64,000 bases of DNA from Streptomyces fumanus (GTDB taxonomy: Bacteria > Actinomycetota > Actinomycetes > Streptomycetales > Streptomycetaceae). Below the pieces are notes generated by a model. The model worked only from the letters and a program-made list of their open reading frames with translations, made no database searches and had not been told where the DNA came from. The position numbers were made by a program, and so were the translations under genes. The stretch is taken from NCBI RefSeq assembly GCF_014655295.1, contig NZ_BNBI01000016.1, positions 62,001-126,000 of the forward strand, written 5' to 3'. This document shows positions 42,556-54,250 of this stretch, in pieces. Numbering within the stretch: position 1 is the stretch's first letter; each line of letters begins with the position of its first letter.

Positions 42556-43437
42556 ATGGTCGGCTCGTCGCACGAGGCGCTGCACTGGGTCTTCCAGAAA
42601 GACCCGGCGTTGCTCACGCGGGCGTTACAGAGTGTGCTGCATGTGCCGTTTCCCGAGCCACGCGAATTCGCGGTGCTGAATGCGGATCTGACGGAGATCG
42701 AGCCTGTCGAACGGCGTGTCGACACGTTGATGCGGGTGGAGACGGACGGCGGGGCGTACCTCCTGGTCGTCGAGGCGCAGGGGAAGCGGGACGAGGACAA
42801 GCGGGGGAGCTGGGCGTACTACCTGTCGTATCTGTACGCGAAGTACCGCTGCGAGCCGGTGCTCGTCGTCATCACGCAGAGCAGTGGGACGGCGCGCTGG
42901 GCGGCGCAGCCGATCCGGTTGGGGCTGCCCGGCTGGCACTCGCTGACGGTACGGCCGCTGGTGATCGGGCCGGACAACGTGCCGGTGATCGCCGATACGC
43001 GGGTGGCCGAGAGGGACGTACCGCTCGCCGTTCTCTCGGCCATGACGCACGGGCGCGGCCCGAAAGCCGGCGCCATACTGGAGCCACTGGCTTCCGCCCT
43101 GCGGACCATCGACGCCGAGAGCGCGGCGGTCTTCGGGCAGTTCGTCGAATCGTGTCTGGCCGATTTCCAGGCCAAGGAGATCTGGAGGGAACTGATGGCG
43201 GAGATGCACTACTTCTTTCGGCATCCGGTGGCCGAGAAGGTCCGCGAGGAGGGGCGCGAGGCCGGGCGTGTGCAGGACCGGGTCGAAATGACGCTGCGGA
43301 TTTTGGAGTGGCGGGGGATTCCGGTGTCCGACGGGGTGCGGGAGCGGGTGCGGGCGTGTAGTGATCTGGAGCAGCTTGAGGTCTGGGCGCAGCGGGCCGT
43401 GCATGCCGCCGATGCCGAGGAGATCTTCGGCGGGTGA
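42556..43437 (+). CDS. PD-(D/E)XK-like family protein with a TTA codon
   Basis: 293 residues. RRVDTLMRVETDGGAYLLVVEAQGKRDEDK has the D ... E-x-Q/K pattern of the PD-(D/E)XK nuclease fold in the Rpn-like, transposase-associated group; many copies occur in Streptomyces genomes. The C-terminus has a helical VREEGREAGRVQDRVEMTLRILEWRGIPVSDGVRERV stretch. Codon 24 is TTA (42625-42627), rare in Streptomyces, so translation may need the bldA tRNA. The ATG at 42556 (MVGSSHEAL) follows GGAGGGAGAGCTG. Confidence 0.78.
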   Translation: MVGSSHEALHWVFQKDPALLTRALQSVLHVPFPEPREFAVLNADLTEIEPVERRVDTLMRVETDGGAYLLVVEAQGKRDEDKRGSWAYYLSYLYAKYRCEPVLVVITQSSGTARWAAQPIRLGLPGWHSLTVRPLVIGPDNVPVIADTRVAERDVPLAVLSAMTHGRGPKAGAILEPLASALRTIDAESAAVFGQFVESCLADFQAKEIWRELMAEMHYFFRHPVAEKVREEGREAGRVQDRVEMTLRILEWRGIPVSDGVRERVRACSDLEQLEVWAQRAVHAADAEEIFGG

Positions 43438-43576
43438 TGAAAAAAGGGGGATAGGGGCAAGTCGGGCTTACCGGGCCTGCCTCAGGGGGGCGGTTCCGCG
43501 GGGGCTTCGTTGGGGCGGTGGGAGTCAATAGGATCTCTCCACGACCCTCCCTCCACATCGATCCGGGACACCCGCC

Positions 43577-46521
<2,945 letters not shown>

Positions 46522-46525
<4 letters not shown>

Positions 46526-47412
46526 CCTCCATGGGCGTCCTCGACGTGCTGCTCGTCGCCGCCGCCGCGCTGTGGGGCGCGGCGGCGGGCGCGCTGCTGC
46601 CGCGCGCCGCGTACCGCTTCTCCGCCCCCGCCGGGGAGCCGTGGCGGGACCGGTGCCCGGGCGGGCATCCGGTACGGGGATGGCTGGGGGGAGCGCGGTG
46701 CGGCGCGTGCGCCGCGGGGGAGGGCTCGTACGCGGCGGGCGAACCTCCGTCCCCGCAGGACACGGGGCCGCGCGCTCGACCCGGAGGCTCGTACGCGGAG
46801 GACCGAGCAACGCGCGCGGAGGGCTCGTACGCGGAGAGCGGAGCAACGCGCGCGGAGGGCGGAGGCTCGTACGCCCCCGGCCCCCTGCCCCCCGCCGTCC
46901 TCACCGCCCTCGTGTGCGCCGCTCTCGCCGGTGCCACCGGCACCCGGCCCGAGCTGGTCGTCTGGCTGCTGCTGGCGCCCGTCGGTGTGCTGCTGGCGGT
47001 CGTCGACCGGCGGGTGGCCCGGCTGCCCGACCCGCTCACCCTGCCCTTCGCCGGTGCCGCGCTCGCGCTGCTCGGGCTCGCCGCGCTGCTGCCCGAGCAC
47101 GCCGGGTCGTGGACCACCGCCCTGCTGGGCGCCCTCGCGCTGGGCGCCGGTTACTTCGTACTGTGGCTGATCAACCCGGCCGGCATGGGCTTCGGCGACG
47201 TGAAGCTGGCCCTGGGCGCCGGGGCCGTCCTCGGCTGGTACGGCTGGGCCACGGTGATGCTGGGCACCCTCGCCGGGTTCCTGCTCGGGGCGGTGTACGG
47301 CGGCGTCCTCGTCCTGGCGCGCCGGGCCGGACGCAGGACGGCCATCGCGTTCGGGCCGTTCCTCATCGCGGGCGCCTTCCTCGGCGTACTGGCGGGCGCG
47401 TACGCGGCGTGA
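46522..47412 (+). CDS. A24 family prepilin peptidase (TadV/CpaA-like)
   Basis: 296 residues. The two catalytic aspartates are in LLAVVDRRVARLPDPLTLP and MGFGDVKLALG; about six membrane helices surround them. It would cleave the Flp prepilin (36200) after Gly. Between the N-terminal helix and the membrane core lies an inserted repeat (AEGSYAE and ATRAEG units), with the DNA motif GGCTCGTACGC recurring between about 46720 and 46890. The Cys residues before it (RCPGGHPV, RCGACAAG) may be a remnant of the N-methylation domain. ATGA overlap with the BTAD gene. Confidence 0.88.
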
Positions 47413-47472
47413 GGCGCGGAGCGCGTACGCCGGGGCGCCCGGCCTGGCGTCAGGCGGGCGCGACGGCTGGCG

Positions 47473-47478
47473 TAGGCT
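47473..47478 (+). promoter_or_regulatory. Possible -10 box of mqnC
   Basis: TAGGCT lies about 38 bases before the GTG of mqnC. Unlike the other menaquinone genes here, a short leader with AAAGGGACGCC follows it. Confidence 0.35.
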
Positions 47479-47516
47479 GAAACGGTCCGTCCACACCCCT
47501 TACGAAAGGGACGCCG

Positions 47517-48716
47517 GTGACCGAGAAGGCCGACCTTCAGCCCATCCTCGACCGTGCCGCCGCCGGTGGGCGGATCACCCCCGAAGAGGCCCTCGCCCTG
47601 TACCGCGACGCCCCGCTGCACGCGCTGGGCGCCGCCGCCGACACGATCCGCCGCCGCAGGTACGCCGGGATCGAGCACATCGCGACGTACATCATCGAGC
47701 GGAACATCAACTACACCAACGTGTGCGTCACGGCGTGCAAGTTCTGCGCGTTCTACGCGGCCCCGAAGGACACCGCGAAGGGCTGGACCCGCGACCTCGA
47801 CGACATCCTGCGCCGCTGCGCGGAGACCGTCGAGCTGGGCGGGACGCAGATCATGTTCCAGGGCGGCCACCACCCGGACTACGGCGTCGAGTACTACGAG
47901 AAGCACTTCGCCGCCATCAAGAAGGAGTTCCCGCAGCTCGTCATCCACAGCCTGGGGGCGAGCGAGGTCGAGCACATGGCGCGGATCTCCAAGGTGTCCG
48001 TGGAGGAGGCGATCCAGCGCATCCACGCCGCCGGGCTGGACTCGTTCGCCGGCGCCGGCGCCGAACTGCTGCCCGAGCGGCCCCGCAAGGCGATCGCGCC
48101 GCTGAAGGAGTCCGGCGAGCGCTGGCTGGAGATCATGGAGACGGCGCACAACCTCGGCGTCGAGTCCACCTCCACCATGCTCATGGGCACCGGCGAGACC
48201 AACGCCGAGCGGATCGAGCACCTGCGGATGATCCGGGACGTGCAGGACCGCACCGGCGGCTTCCGCGCCTTCATCCCGTACACCTACCAGCCCGAGAACA
48301 ACCACCTGAAGGGCCGCACGCAGGCGACCCTCTTCGAGTACCTGCGGATGATCGCCATCGCGCGGATCTTCCTGGACAACGTGGCGCACATCCAGGGCTC
48401 CTGGCTGACCACCGGCAAGGAGGTCGGCCAGCTCTCCCTGCACTACGGCGCCGACGACCTCGGTTCGGTCATGCTGGAGGAGAACGTCGTCTCCTCGGCC
48501 GGCGCCCGGCACCGCTCCAACCGGCTGGAGCTGATCGACCTGATCCGCAAGGCGGGCCGGGTCCCGGCGCAGCGCGCCACGACGTACGAGCACCTCGTCG
48601 TGCACGACGACCCGGCCAACGACCCCGTCGACGACCGCGTCGTCTCGCACATCTCCTCCACCGCGATCGACGGCGGCACCGCCCACCCCGAGCTGAAGCT
48701 GATCGCGGCCAACTGA
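47517..48716 (+). CDS. mqnC: Cyclic dehypoxanthine futalosine synthase MqnC (radical SAM)
   Basis: 399 residues. MqnC closes the ring of dehypoxanthine futalosine by radical chemistry. The SAM cluster motif is C70-x3-C74-x2-C77 (VCVTACKFCAF). Signatures include GGTQIMFQGGHHPDYGVEYYE, FAGAGAELLPERPRKA, TTGKEVGQLSLHYGADD and GSVMLEENVVSSAGA, which separate it from MqnE. GTG start with AAAGGGACG upstream. It lies 30 kb from mqnA and 42 kb from mqnE. Confidence 0.94.
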   Translation: MTEKADLQPILDRAAAGGRITPEEALALYRDAPLHALGAAADTIRRRRYAGIEHIATYIIERNINYTNVCVTACKFCAFYAAPKDTAKGWTRDLDDILRRCAETVELGGTQIMFQGGHHPDYGVEYYEKHFAAIKKEFPQLVIHSLGASEVEHMARISKVSVEEAIQRIHAAGLDSFAGAGAELLPERPRKAIAPLKESGERWLEIMETAHNLGVESTSTMLMGTGETNAERIEHLRMIRDVQDRTGGFRAFIPYTYQPENNHLKGRTQATLFEYLRMIAIARIFLDNVAHIQGSWLTTGKEVGQLSLHYGADDLGSVMLEENVVSSAGARHRSNRLELIDLIRKAGRVPAQRATTYEHLVVHDDPANDPVDDRVVSHISSTAIDGGTAHPELKLIAAN

Positions 48717-48723
48717 CGCCCCC

Positions 48724-49167
48724 GTGCTGACGATCCACGCCGCCGACGAGGTCCGTACCGCCTGGGACGGCGAGCCGCTGCGGGACGCCGCGGTCGCCGT
48801 GACGGGCGAGCGGGTGACCCGGGTGGGACCCGCCGAGGACGTGGTACGGGCCTTTCCCGGCGCCCGGGTGCGGCGCTGGCCCGGTGTCCTGGGCCCCGGG
48901 CGGCTGCACGACGGGCCGCTGCCCGACGCGCCGAGCCCGCGGGAGCGGGTGCACGCGGTGCTGAAGCTGGGGGCGGTGGCCGTCCTGGCGGAGCACGTCG
49001 ACGCGGAGCTGCGGGCCGCCGCCGTCCGCGGGGGCGTCCTGGTCCTGCCGGCCGCCCGCCCGGCCGTGCTGGCCGAGGGGGGACGGGCCGACCTCGCCGT
49101 CCTCGGGTCCGGCGGGGCGTGTCTGGCGACGGTGTGCGCGGGCCGCCTGGTCCACCGGCGGCGCTGA
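48724..49167 (+). CDS. Imidazolonepropionase-like short protein
   Basis: 147 residues. It reads like the two ends of an amidohydrolase: MLTIHAADEVRTAWDGEPLRDAAVAVTGERVTRVGPAEDVVRAFPGARVRRWPGVLGPGR at the N-terminus (beta-sandwich), then RADLAVLGSGGACLATVCAGRLVHRRR at the C-terminus. The central metal-binding TIM barrel (HxH, later H and D) is missing. It follows mqnC by 7 bases. A loss of the barrel from an aminofutalosine-deaminase-like gene is possible, but the protein may be a scaffold or simply non-enzymatic. Confidence 0.72.
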   Translation: MLTIHAADEVRTAWDGEPLRDAAVAVTGERVTRVGPAEDVVRAFPGARVRRWPGVLGPGRLHDGPLPDAPSPRERVHAVLKLGAVAVLAEHVDAELRAAAVRGGVLVLPAARPAVLAEGGRADLAVLGSGGACLATVCAGRLVHRRR

Positions 49168-49190
49168 AGTCTCCCTGTCCCCGGGGCGGT

Positions 49191-50207
49191 TCAGCCCGCG
49201 AACGCCTTCCCGAACGCCCCCGCCTCCTGCGTCACACCGCTGCAGTCGGTCGCCGCGTCGTCCGAGCCGGCGTCGTCGTCGCACGGCTGGTCGCGGAAGG
49301 CCGACCACATCGACACCCAGGCGAGGGACTTCTGCTCCGCGAAGGCACGCACCCGCGCCGCGTCCGCCAGCGTGAACGTCTCCCCGGCCACGTCGTTGAC
49401 GCCGATCATCGAGGTCAGCGCCATGCCCCGCCAGGCGTCCGCGTCGGACAGGCCGAACACCTCCTTGAGCTGGCGGTGCGCGGCCTTCGCGGAGGTGACG
49501 GCGTAATCGCCCATGTCGCCGGTGTAGGACTCGCCGTAGTTCATGGTCATCAGGTTGACCGTGGAGACCTGGACGCCGTGGTCGTTGGCGGACTCCAGCA
49601 GCGCCAGGCCGTCCTCGTCGAGCCCCGAGGGCATCACCGGCAGGGTGTACGAGATCGTCAGGTCCGCGCGCTCGTCCTGGAGCAGCGCGAGCGCCTCCGA
49701 GCGCAGGGCGACCGAGTCGGCGTCGGTCAGCTCGTCGCCCTCGATGTCGAAGTCGGCGAGCGTGGTGCCGGCGGCGTCCAGGGCCGCGCCGTACGCCTCG
49801 GCCAGCTTCCGCGCGCTGCCGCAGGTCGCCGCCAGTTCCTTGCCGGAGGCGCCCCCGAAGGAGACGCGGACCGCGGCGCCGTCCGCGGTGAGCTGCGCGA
49901 TCCGGGAGGTGACCGAGGAGTCGTCGATCGCGTGCGTGCCGTTCCACTCGGGGGTGCAGTCGCTGCCCGAGGAGATCACGAAGGCCAGGTTGTACGCCGC
50001 CGGGGAGCCCGCCGAGTCGTTGGCGGAGGCACCGGTCGCGCTGACGTACGGGGCGTACGCGGTGGTGGACGGGGCGGCCGTCGAGGGCGGGGCGGAGGGG
50101 GCCGCGTCCGTGCCGCCCGTACCGTCCGTACCGTTCCGCGAACACCCCGCCGCCACGAGGGCGATCAGGCAGACCAGCCCGGCGGCGGACTTTCGTGCAC
50201 GGGTCAT
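49191..50207 (-). CDS. GH18 family lipoprotein (chitinase-like)
   Basis: 338 residues. Lipobox VAAGC, then a Ser/Pro/Ala/Thr linker and a GH18-type domain. LADFDIEGDEL carries the D-x-D-x-E catalytic motif; VRVSFGG precedes it, and VSTVNLMTMNYGES is the usual substrate-binding strand. GH18 enzymes cut beta-1,4-GlcNAc polymers or related glycans. It is anchored to the membrane and divergent from an exopolymer operon whose main enzyme makes or deacetylates such a polymer, so a role in polymer trimming is likely. The ATG at 50207 is used. Confidence 0.86.
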   Translation of the reverse strand: MTRARKSAAGLVCLIALVAAGCSRNGTDGTGGTDAAPSAPPSTAAPSTTAYAPYVSATGASANDSAGSPAAYNLAFVISSGSDCTPEWNGTHAIDDSSVTSRIAQLTADGAAVRVSFGGASGKELAATCGSARKLAEAYGAALDAAGTTLADFDIEGDELTDADSVALRSEALALLQDERADLTISYTLPVMPSGLDEDGLALLESANDHGVQVSTVNLMTMNYGESYTGDMGDYAVTSAKAAHRQLKEVFGLSDADAWRGMALTSMIGVNDVAGETFTLADAARVRAFAEQKSLAWVSMWSAFRDQPCDDDAGSDDAATDCSGVTQEAGAFGKAFAG

Positions 50208-50441
50208 CGGGTGCGCTCCTGCCTGCAAGAATTGTCGAAGGCTCTCGTGGGTTTGTCCCAGGACGGAAACGAAGACCGTCCCCGGACCGGAAAGGTTCCA
50301 TACCGGACTGTGTCCCACCTGGGAGAACGTCCGGATTTCCGGTGGCTTTCTTAGGTGGGTGACAGGCTCGGGCGTTTCTCATGGACGGCACACAAGAAAG
50401 TCAGAGTTTCGGTCACATAAACCCCTCCTAACATCCGGGGA
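50208..50441. other. Divergent region before the exopolymer operon
   Basis: 234 bases with no ORF. GGAATGCATTCC (50439-50450) is a perfect 12-base palindrome that spans the start codon of the plus-strand gene. No clear -35/-10 pair was identified. Confidence 0.4.
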
Positions 50442-50870
50442 ATGCATTCCGAGACCGCCATCGAGACCCGCGCCGCGGCGCGCGGTCGCCGTCGCAAACG
50501 CGGCAACGGGTCCGCCGACGGGCCCGTGTTCGTTGACACCTCCGGTCGCCGGGCCCGGCTGCTGCGCCGGATCGGGCTGCTGCTGGGCGCCGTCTGCTGC
50601 GGGTACGCGATCGTGCTGGGCCTGGCCTTCATGGGCATCGGCACCTCGATCAACCCGTCCTCGCTGCTGCCGTTCGGCGCCAGCGGGAACGGCACCGCCC
50701 CGGGCGGCGGCCTCCGGCCCCAGGGCGGAGCCGTGCCCAGCGGAGCCGTCCCGAGCGGCGCCCCCAGCGGGGCCCCGAGCGGCGCCCCCACCGGCGTACC
50801 CGCCGCCCCGCCCGGCGGCGCTGCCGTCAGCTCCGCCCCCACCCCGGCCGCCTCCGCGACCGCCGACTGA
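50442..50870 (+). CDS. Small membrane protein of the exopolymer operon
   Basis: 142 residues. A basic N-terminus (RAAARGRRRKRGN) precedes one helix (RIGLLLGAVCCGYAIVLGLAFMGIG, about 43-67) and an exported Gly/Pro/Ser/Ala-rich tail (PSGAPSGAPSGAPTG). It has no recognisable family. Its stop lies 19 bases before the deacetylase-glycosyltransferase gene, suggesting it helps anchor or export the polymer. Confidence 0.75.
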   Translation: MHSETAIETRAAARGRRRKRGNGSADGPVFVDTSGRRARLLRRIGLLLGAVCCGYAIVLGLAFMGIGTSINPSSLLPFGASGNGTAPGGGLRPQGGAVPSGAVPSGAPSGAPSGAPTGVPAAPPGGAAVSSAPTPAASATAD

Positions 50871-50889
50871 CCGGAGTCGCAGCCACCCC

Positions 50890-53124
50890 ATGACCAGCAC
50901 GACACCCCCGCGCGGCCGGCGCCGCGCCCCCAGCCGCATGGAACGGGCGGCCGGCCGCGCCGCGGCCCTGCAACGGCCGCGGGTCATCCTCGCCCTGCTG
51001 CTCCTGCTGGCGCTGACCTGCGTCATGCTCCTGGACGGCTATCTGCGCGCCGAGGTCGGCGGCGACCAGCGGGTCCGCACCGGGGCCAGCTCCAGCGACG
51101 TACCCGACGAGGTCATCGACGGCGGCCCGATCCTCACCTTCCAGGGCGGGCAGGCCACCACCGTCTCCGTCCCGGACAAGACCATCGCGCTCACCTTCGA
51201 CGACGGCCCCGACGCCACCTGGACGCCGAAGGTCCTCAAGATCCTGGAGAAGTACGACGTACCCGGCACGTTCTTCCTGGTCGGCTCGATGGTCTCGCGC
51301 TACCCGGACATCGTCGAGGACATGGTCGACCAGGGCAACGAGGTGGGCGTCCACACCTTCACCCACGTCGACCTCTCCTACCAGAGCGAGGCCCGCGTCA
51401 CCCGCGAGATAGAACAGACCCAGTTGGCGCTGGCCGGCGCGGCCGGCATCACCACCACACTGTTCCGGGCGCCGTACTCCTCCGAGACGGACGCCATCGA
51501 CAACTACAGTTGGCCGGTCTACGAGAAGCTCGGCGAGGACGGCTACACCAGCGTCTTCATCGACACCGACAGCGACGACTGGAAGCGCCCCGGCGTCTCG
51601 AAGATCATCGAGTGGGCCACGCCGGAGGACGGCGAGGGCGCCTCCGTCCTCTTCCACGACGCCGGCGGCGAGCGCGCGCAGACCATCGCGGCACTGCCGA
51701 AGTACATCGAGAAGATGAAGGCGAAGGGCTACACCTTCACCACCATCAGCGGCGTCATGGCGGAGCAGCGCGGCACGGGAGCGGGCGCCGCACCGCTCCA
51801 GCAGGGAACCTCCCGGCTCCAGGCCGCCCACCACCGGGCCACCGGCGCCACCCTCTACGAGGGCAAGGCGCTCATCGCGGCGGTCGCCGTCGCCGAGTGG
51901 ACCGTGCCCGCCCTGTCGGCCGGGCTGGCGGTCGTCGGCGTGGCCGTGCTGGGCCGCTTCGGGATGATGCTGCTGCTGGCCCGCCGTCACCACCGGCAGC
52001 GCAACAGACGCCGGTTCAGTTGGGGGCCGCCGGTCACCCGCCGGGTGAGCGTGATCGTCCCGGCGTACAACGAGAAGGAGTGCATCGCCAACACCCTGCG
52101 GTCGCTGGCGCACAGCACCCACCCGATCGAGGTGATCGTCGTCGACGACGGCTCGACCGACGGCACCGCGGAGATCGCCCGCGAGGCGGCTCGCTCGCTG
52201 GGCATGACCGACGTGAGGGTGATCCGCCAGGAGAACGCGGGCAAGCCCGCCGCCCTCAACCACGGGGTGCGCAGCGCCCGGTGCGACATCGTCGTGATGA
52301 TGGACGGCGACACCGTCTTCGAGCCGGACACCGTACGGCACCTCGTCCAGCCGTTCGCCGACCCGGCCGTCGGCGCGGTCGCGGGCAACGCCAAGGTCGG
52401 CAACCGCTCCACCGTCATCGGCGCCTGGCAGCACATCGAGTACGTGATGGGCTTCAACCTCGACCGGCGCATGTACGACCTGCTGCGCTGCATGCCGACC
52501 ATCCCGGGCGCGATCGGCGCGTTCCGCCGCGAGGCGGTGCTCGACGCCGGCGGGATGAGCGAGGACACCCTCGCCGAGGACACCGACATCACCATCGCCC
52601 TGCACCGCGCGGGCTGGCGGGTCGTCTACCAGGAGCACGCCCGCGCCTGGACGGAGGCCCCCGGCTCCCTCAAGCAGCTCTGGTCCCAGCGCTACCGCTG
52701 GTCGTACGGGACCATGCAGGCGCTGTGGAAGCACCGCGGGTCCCTCACCGACCGGGGGCCCTCGGGCCGCTTCGGCCGGGTCGGGATGCCGCTGGTGGTG
52801 ATCTTCCAGATCGTCACGCCGGTCTTCGCCCCGCTGATCGACGTGTTCACCGCCTACTCGATGATCTTCATCGACTTCCGGGCGGCACTGGGGGCCTGGC
52901 TGGCGGTGCTCGGCGTCCAGGTGTGCTGCGCGGCGTACGCCTTCCGCCTGGACCGGGAGAAGTACCGGTACCTGCTGATGATGCCGCTCCAGCAGCTCGC
53001 CTACCGGCAGTTGATGTACCTGGTCCTGATCCACTCCTGCGTCACCGCGCTGACCGGCGGCAGGCTGCGCTGGCAGAAGCTGAAGCGCACCGGAGAGGTC
53101 GGCACCCCGGCGGGGACGGTGTGA
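50890..53124 (+). CDS. Polysaccharide deacetylase-GT2 fusion
   Basis: 744 residues. A membrane helix (VILALLLLLALTCVMLLDGYL) is followed by a NodB deacetylase domain (TIALTFDDGPDATWTPKVLKILEKYDVPGTFFLVG, HTFTHVDLS, TLFRAPYSS, VLFHDAGG). A second membrane part leads to a GT2 processive glycosyltransferase domain with VSVIVPAYNEKECIANTLRSL, VVDDGSTDGT, MMDGDTVFEPD, LAEDTDITI and QRYRW, plus C-terminal helices. This fusion is the MatA/MatB type linked to poly-GlcNAc-like extracellular polymer in Streptomyces. The next gene's ATG overlaps its stop (TGATG). Confidence 0.89.
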   Translation: MTSTTPPRGRRRAPSRMERAAGRAAALQRPRVILALLLLLALTCVMLLDGYLRAEVGGDQRVRTGASSSDVPDEVIDGGPILTFQGGQATTVSVPDKTIALTFDDGPDATWTPKVLKILEKYDVPGTFFLVGSMVSRYPDIVEDMVDQGNEVGVHTFTHVDLSYQSEARVTREIEQTQLALAGAAGITTTLFRAPYSSETDAIDNYSWPVYEKLGEDGYTSVFIDTDSDDWKRPGVSKIIEWATPEDGEGASVLFHDAGGERAQTIAALPKYIEKMKAKGYTFTTISGVMAEQRGTGAGAAPLQQGTSRLQAAHHRATGATLYEGKALIAAVAVAEWTVPALSAGLAVVGVAVLGRFGMMLLLARRHHRQRNRRRFSWGPPVTRRVSVIVPAYNEKECIANTLRSLAHSTHPIEVIVVDDGSTDGTAEIAREAARSLGMTDVRVIRQENAGKPAALNHGVRSARCDIVVMMDGDTVFEPDTVRHLVQPFADPAVGAVAGNAKVGNRSTVIGAWQHIEYVMGFNLDRRMYDLLRCMPTIPGAIGAFRREAVLDAGGMSEDTLAEDTDITIALHRAGWRVVYQEHARAWTEAPGSLKQLWSQRYRWSYGTMQALWKHRGSLTDRGPSGRFGRVGMPLVVIFQIVTPVFAPLIDVFTAYSMIFIDFRAALGAWLAVLGVQVCCAAYAFRLDREKYRYLLMMPLQQLAYRQLMYLVLIHSCVTALTGGRLRWQKLKRTGEVGTPAGTV

Positions 53125-54227
53125 TGGGGGCGCACAGCAAGGGCGGTCCCGTCCTCCCGCGCCCGGCCGCCCCGCCGTCCGGGGCGACCGGGGCGGGGGG
53201 CCGGGACCGCTACTTCGACACCCTGCGCGCTCTCGCCCTGGTCCGGGTGGTGACGTACCACACCTTCGGCTGGGCCTGGGCCGGGCTGGTCTTCCCGTCG
53301 ATGGGGATCATGTTCGGCCTCGCGGGCACGCTGATGGCCAGGTCGCTGGAGCGGCCCGCCCTGGCGGTGGTGCGCGGCCGGGTGCGCCGGCTGCTGCCGC
53401 CGTTCTGGTTCTGGGGCGTCTTCGTGGTGGCGGCGATGCTGGTCCACGGCTGGATGCCGGACTGGCGGATCGTCTACTGGGTGGTGCCACTGGGCGACCC
53501 GCCGGGCAGCGCCTGGGGCGAGCAGGCGTGGGAGATCCTCTGGTACCTGCGCACCTACCTGTGGTTCGTGCTGCTCTCGCCCCTGCTGCTGCGGGTGTTC
53601 CGGCTCGCCCCGGTCCCCGTCCTGCTGTCCTGCCTGGTACCGGTCGTGGTCCTCCAGTACGGCTGGCAACCGCCGGACGACCGCTTCGGCACCGGCCTGC
53701 TCGACCTGACGACCTACCTGTTCTGCTGGGTCCTCGGCTTCGCGCACCGCGACGGGGTGCTGGCCCGGCTGCGGCCCGCCGCCGTGGTCCCGCCGGCGCT
53801 CGCCGCGCTCGCGTACGGCGCCTGGTACGCCCTCGCGCACCAGGGGGAGTACGGCACCTACGACCTGGACGACATCCCGCTCGCCCAGGCGTTCTGGTCG
53901 GCCGGGTACGTGACGCTGCTGATGTACTCCAAGGCGCGGCTCGGCATCGGCCTCGCCGGGCTCGCCCGCCACCGGAGGCTGGACCGACTGGTGACCGTCT
54001 TCAACGCGCGGGCGGTGACGGTCTACCTCTGGCACGAGCTGGCCCTGGTGCTGGCCGTGCCGCTGATCGACCAGCTCTGGAAGGTGCCCGCCTTCGAGGC
54101 GTACCTGCCGCTGGACAGCCAGTGGTTCCTGTTCGGCGTCGGCTGGGTGCTGATCGCGGCGTTCATCGTCGCGTGCGGCTGGGTCGAGGACGTGGCGGCA
54201 CGCAGGAGGCCCAGGCTGCTGCCGTGA
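53124..54227 (+). CDS. Membrane acyltransferase 3 family protein
   Basis: 367 residues with about ten hydrophobic helices. RDRYFDTLRALALVRVVTYHTFGW is the acyltransferase-3 (OafA/NodX-like) opening with the catalytic His in YHTFGW. GLLDLTTYLFCWVLGFAHRDG, AVTVYLWHELALVLAVPLIDQLW and VAWVLI-type ends fit the family. It would O-acylate a sugar, most likely the polymer made by the preceding fusion enzyme. TGATG overlap supports a single operon. Confidence 0.86.
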   Translation: MGAHSKGGPVLPRPAAPPSGATGAGGRDRYFDTLRALALVRVVTYHTFGWAWAGLVFPSMGIMFGLAGTLMARSLERPALAVVRGRVRRLLPPFWFWGVFVVAAMLVHGWMPDWRIVYWVVPLGDPPGSAWGEQAWEILWYLRTYLWFVLLSPLLLRVFRLAPVPVLLSCLVPVVVLQYGWQPPDDRFGTGLLDLTTYLFCWVLGFAHRDGVLARLRPAAVVPPALAALAYGAWYALAHQGEYGTYDLDDIPLAQAFWSAGYVTLLMYSKARLGIGLAGLARHRRLDRLVTVFNARAVTVYLWHELALVLAVPLIDQLWKVPAFEAYLPLDSQWFLFGVGWVLIAAFIVACGWVEDVAARRRPRLLP

Positions 54228-54238
54228 TCCCGCCCTGC

Positions 54239-54244
54239 AAGAAT
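54239..54244 (+). promoter_or_regulatory. Possible -10 box of menG
   Basis: AAGAAT lies 6 bases before the GTG of menG, with no ribosome site between, suggesting a leaderless transcript. Confidence 0.3.
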
Positions 54245-54250
54245 GGCCGG

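Noticed and set aside
51510..53123. Upstream part of the 905-residue frame that ends as the acyltransferase
   Set aside because: This part overlaps the deacetylase-GT2 gene out of frame and has no similarity; the acyltransferase starts at 53124.
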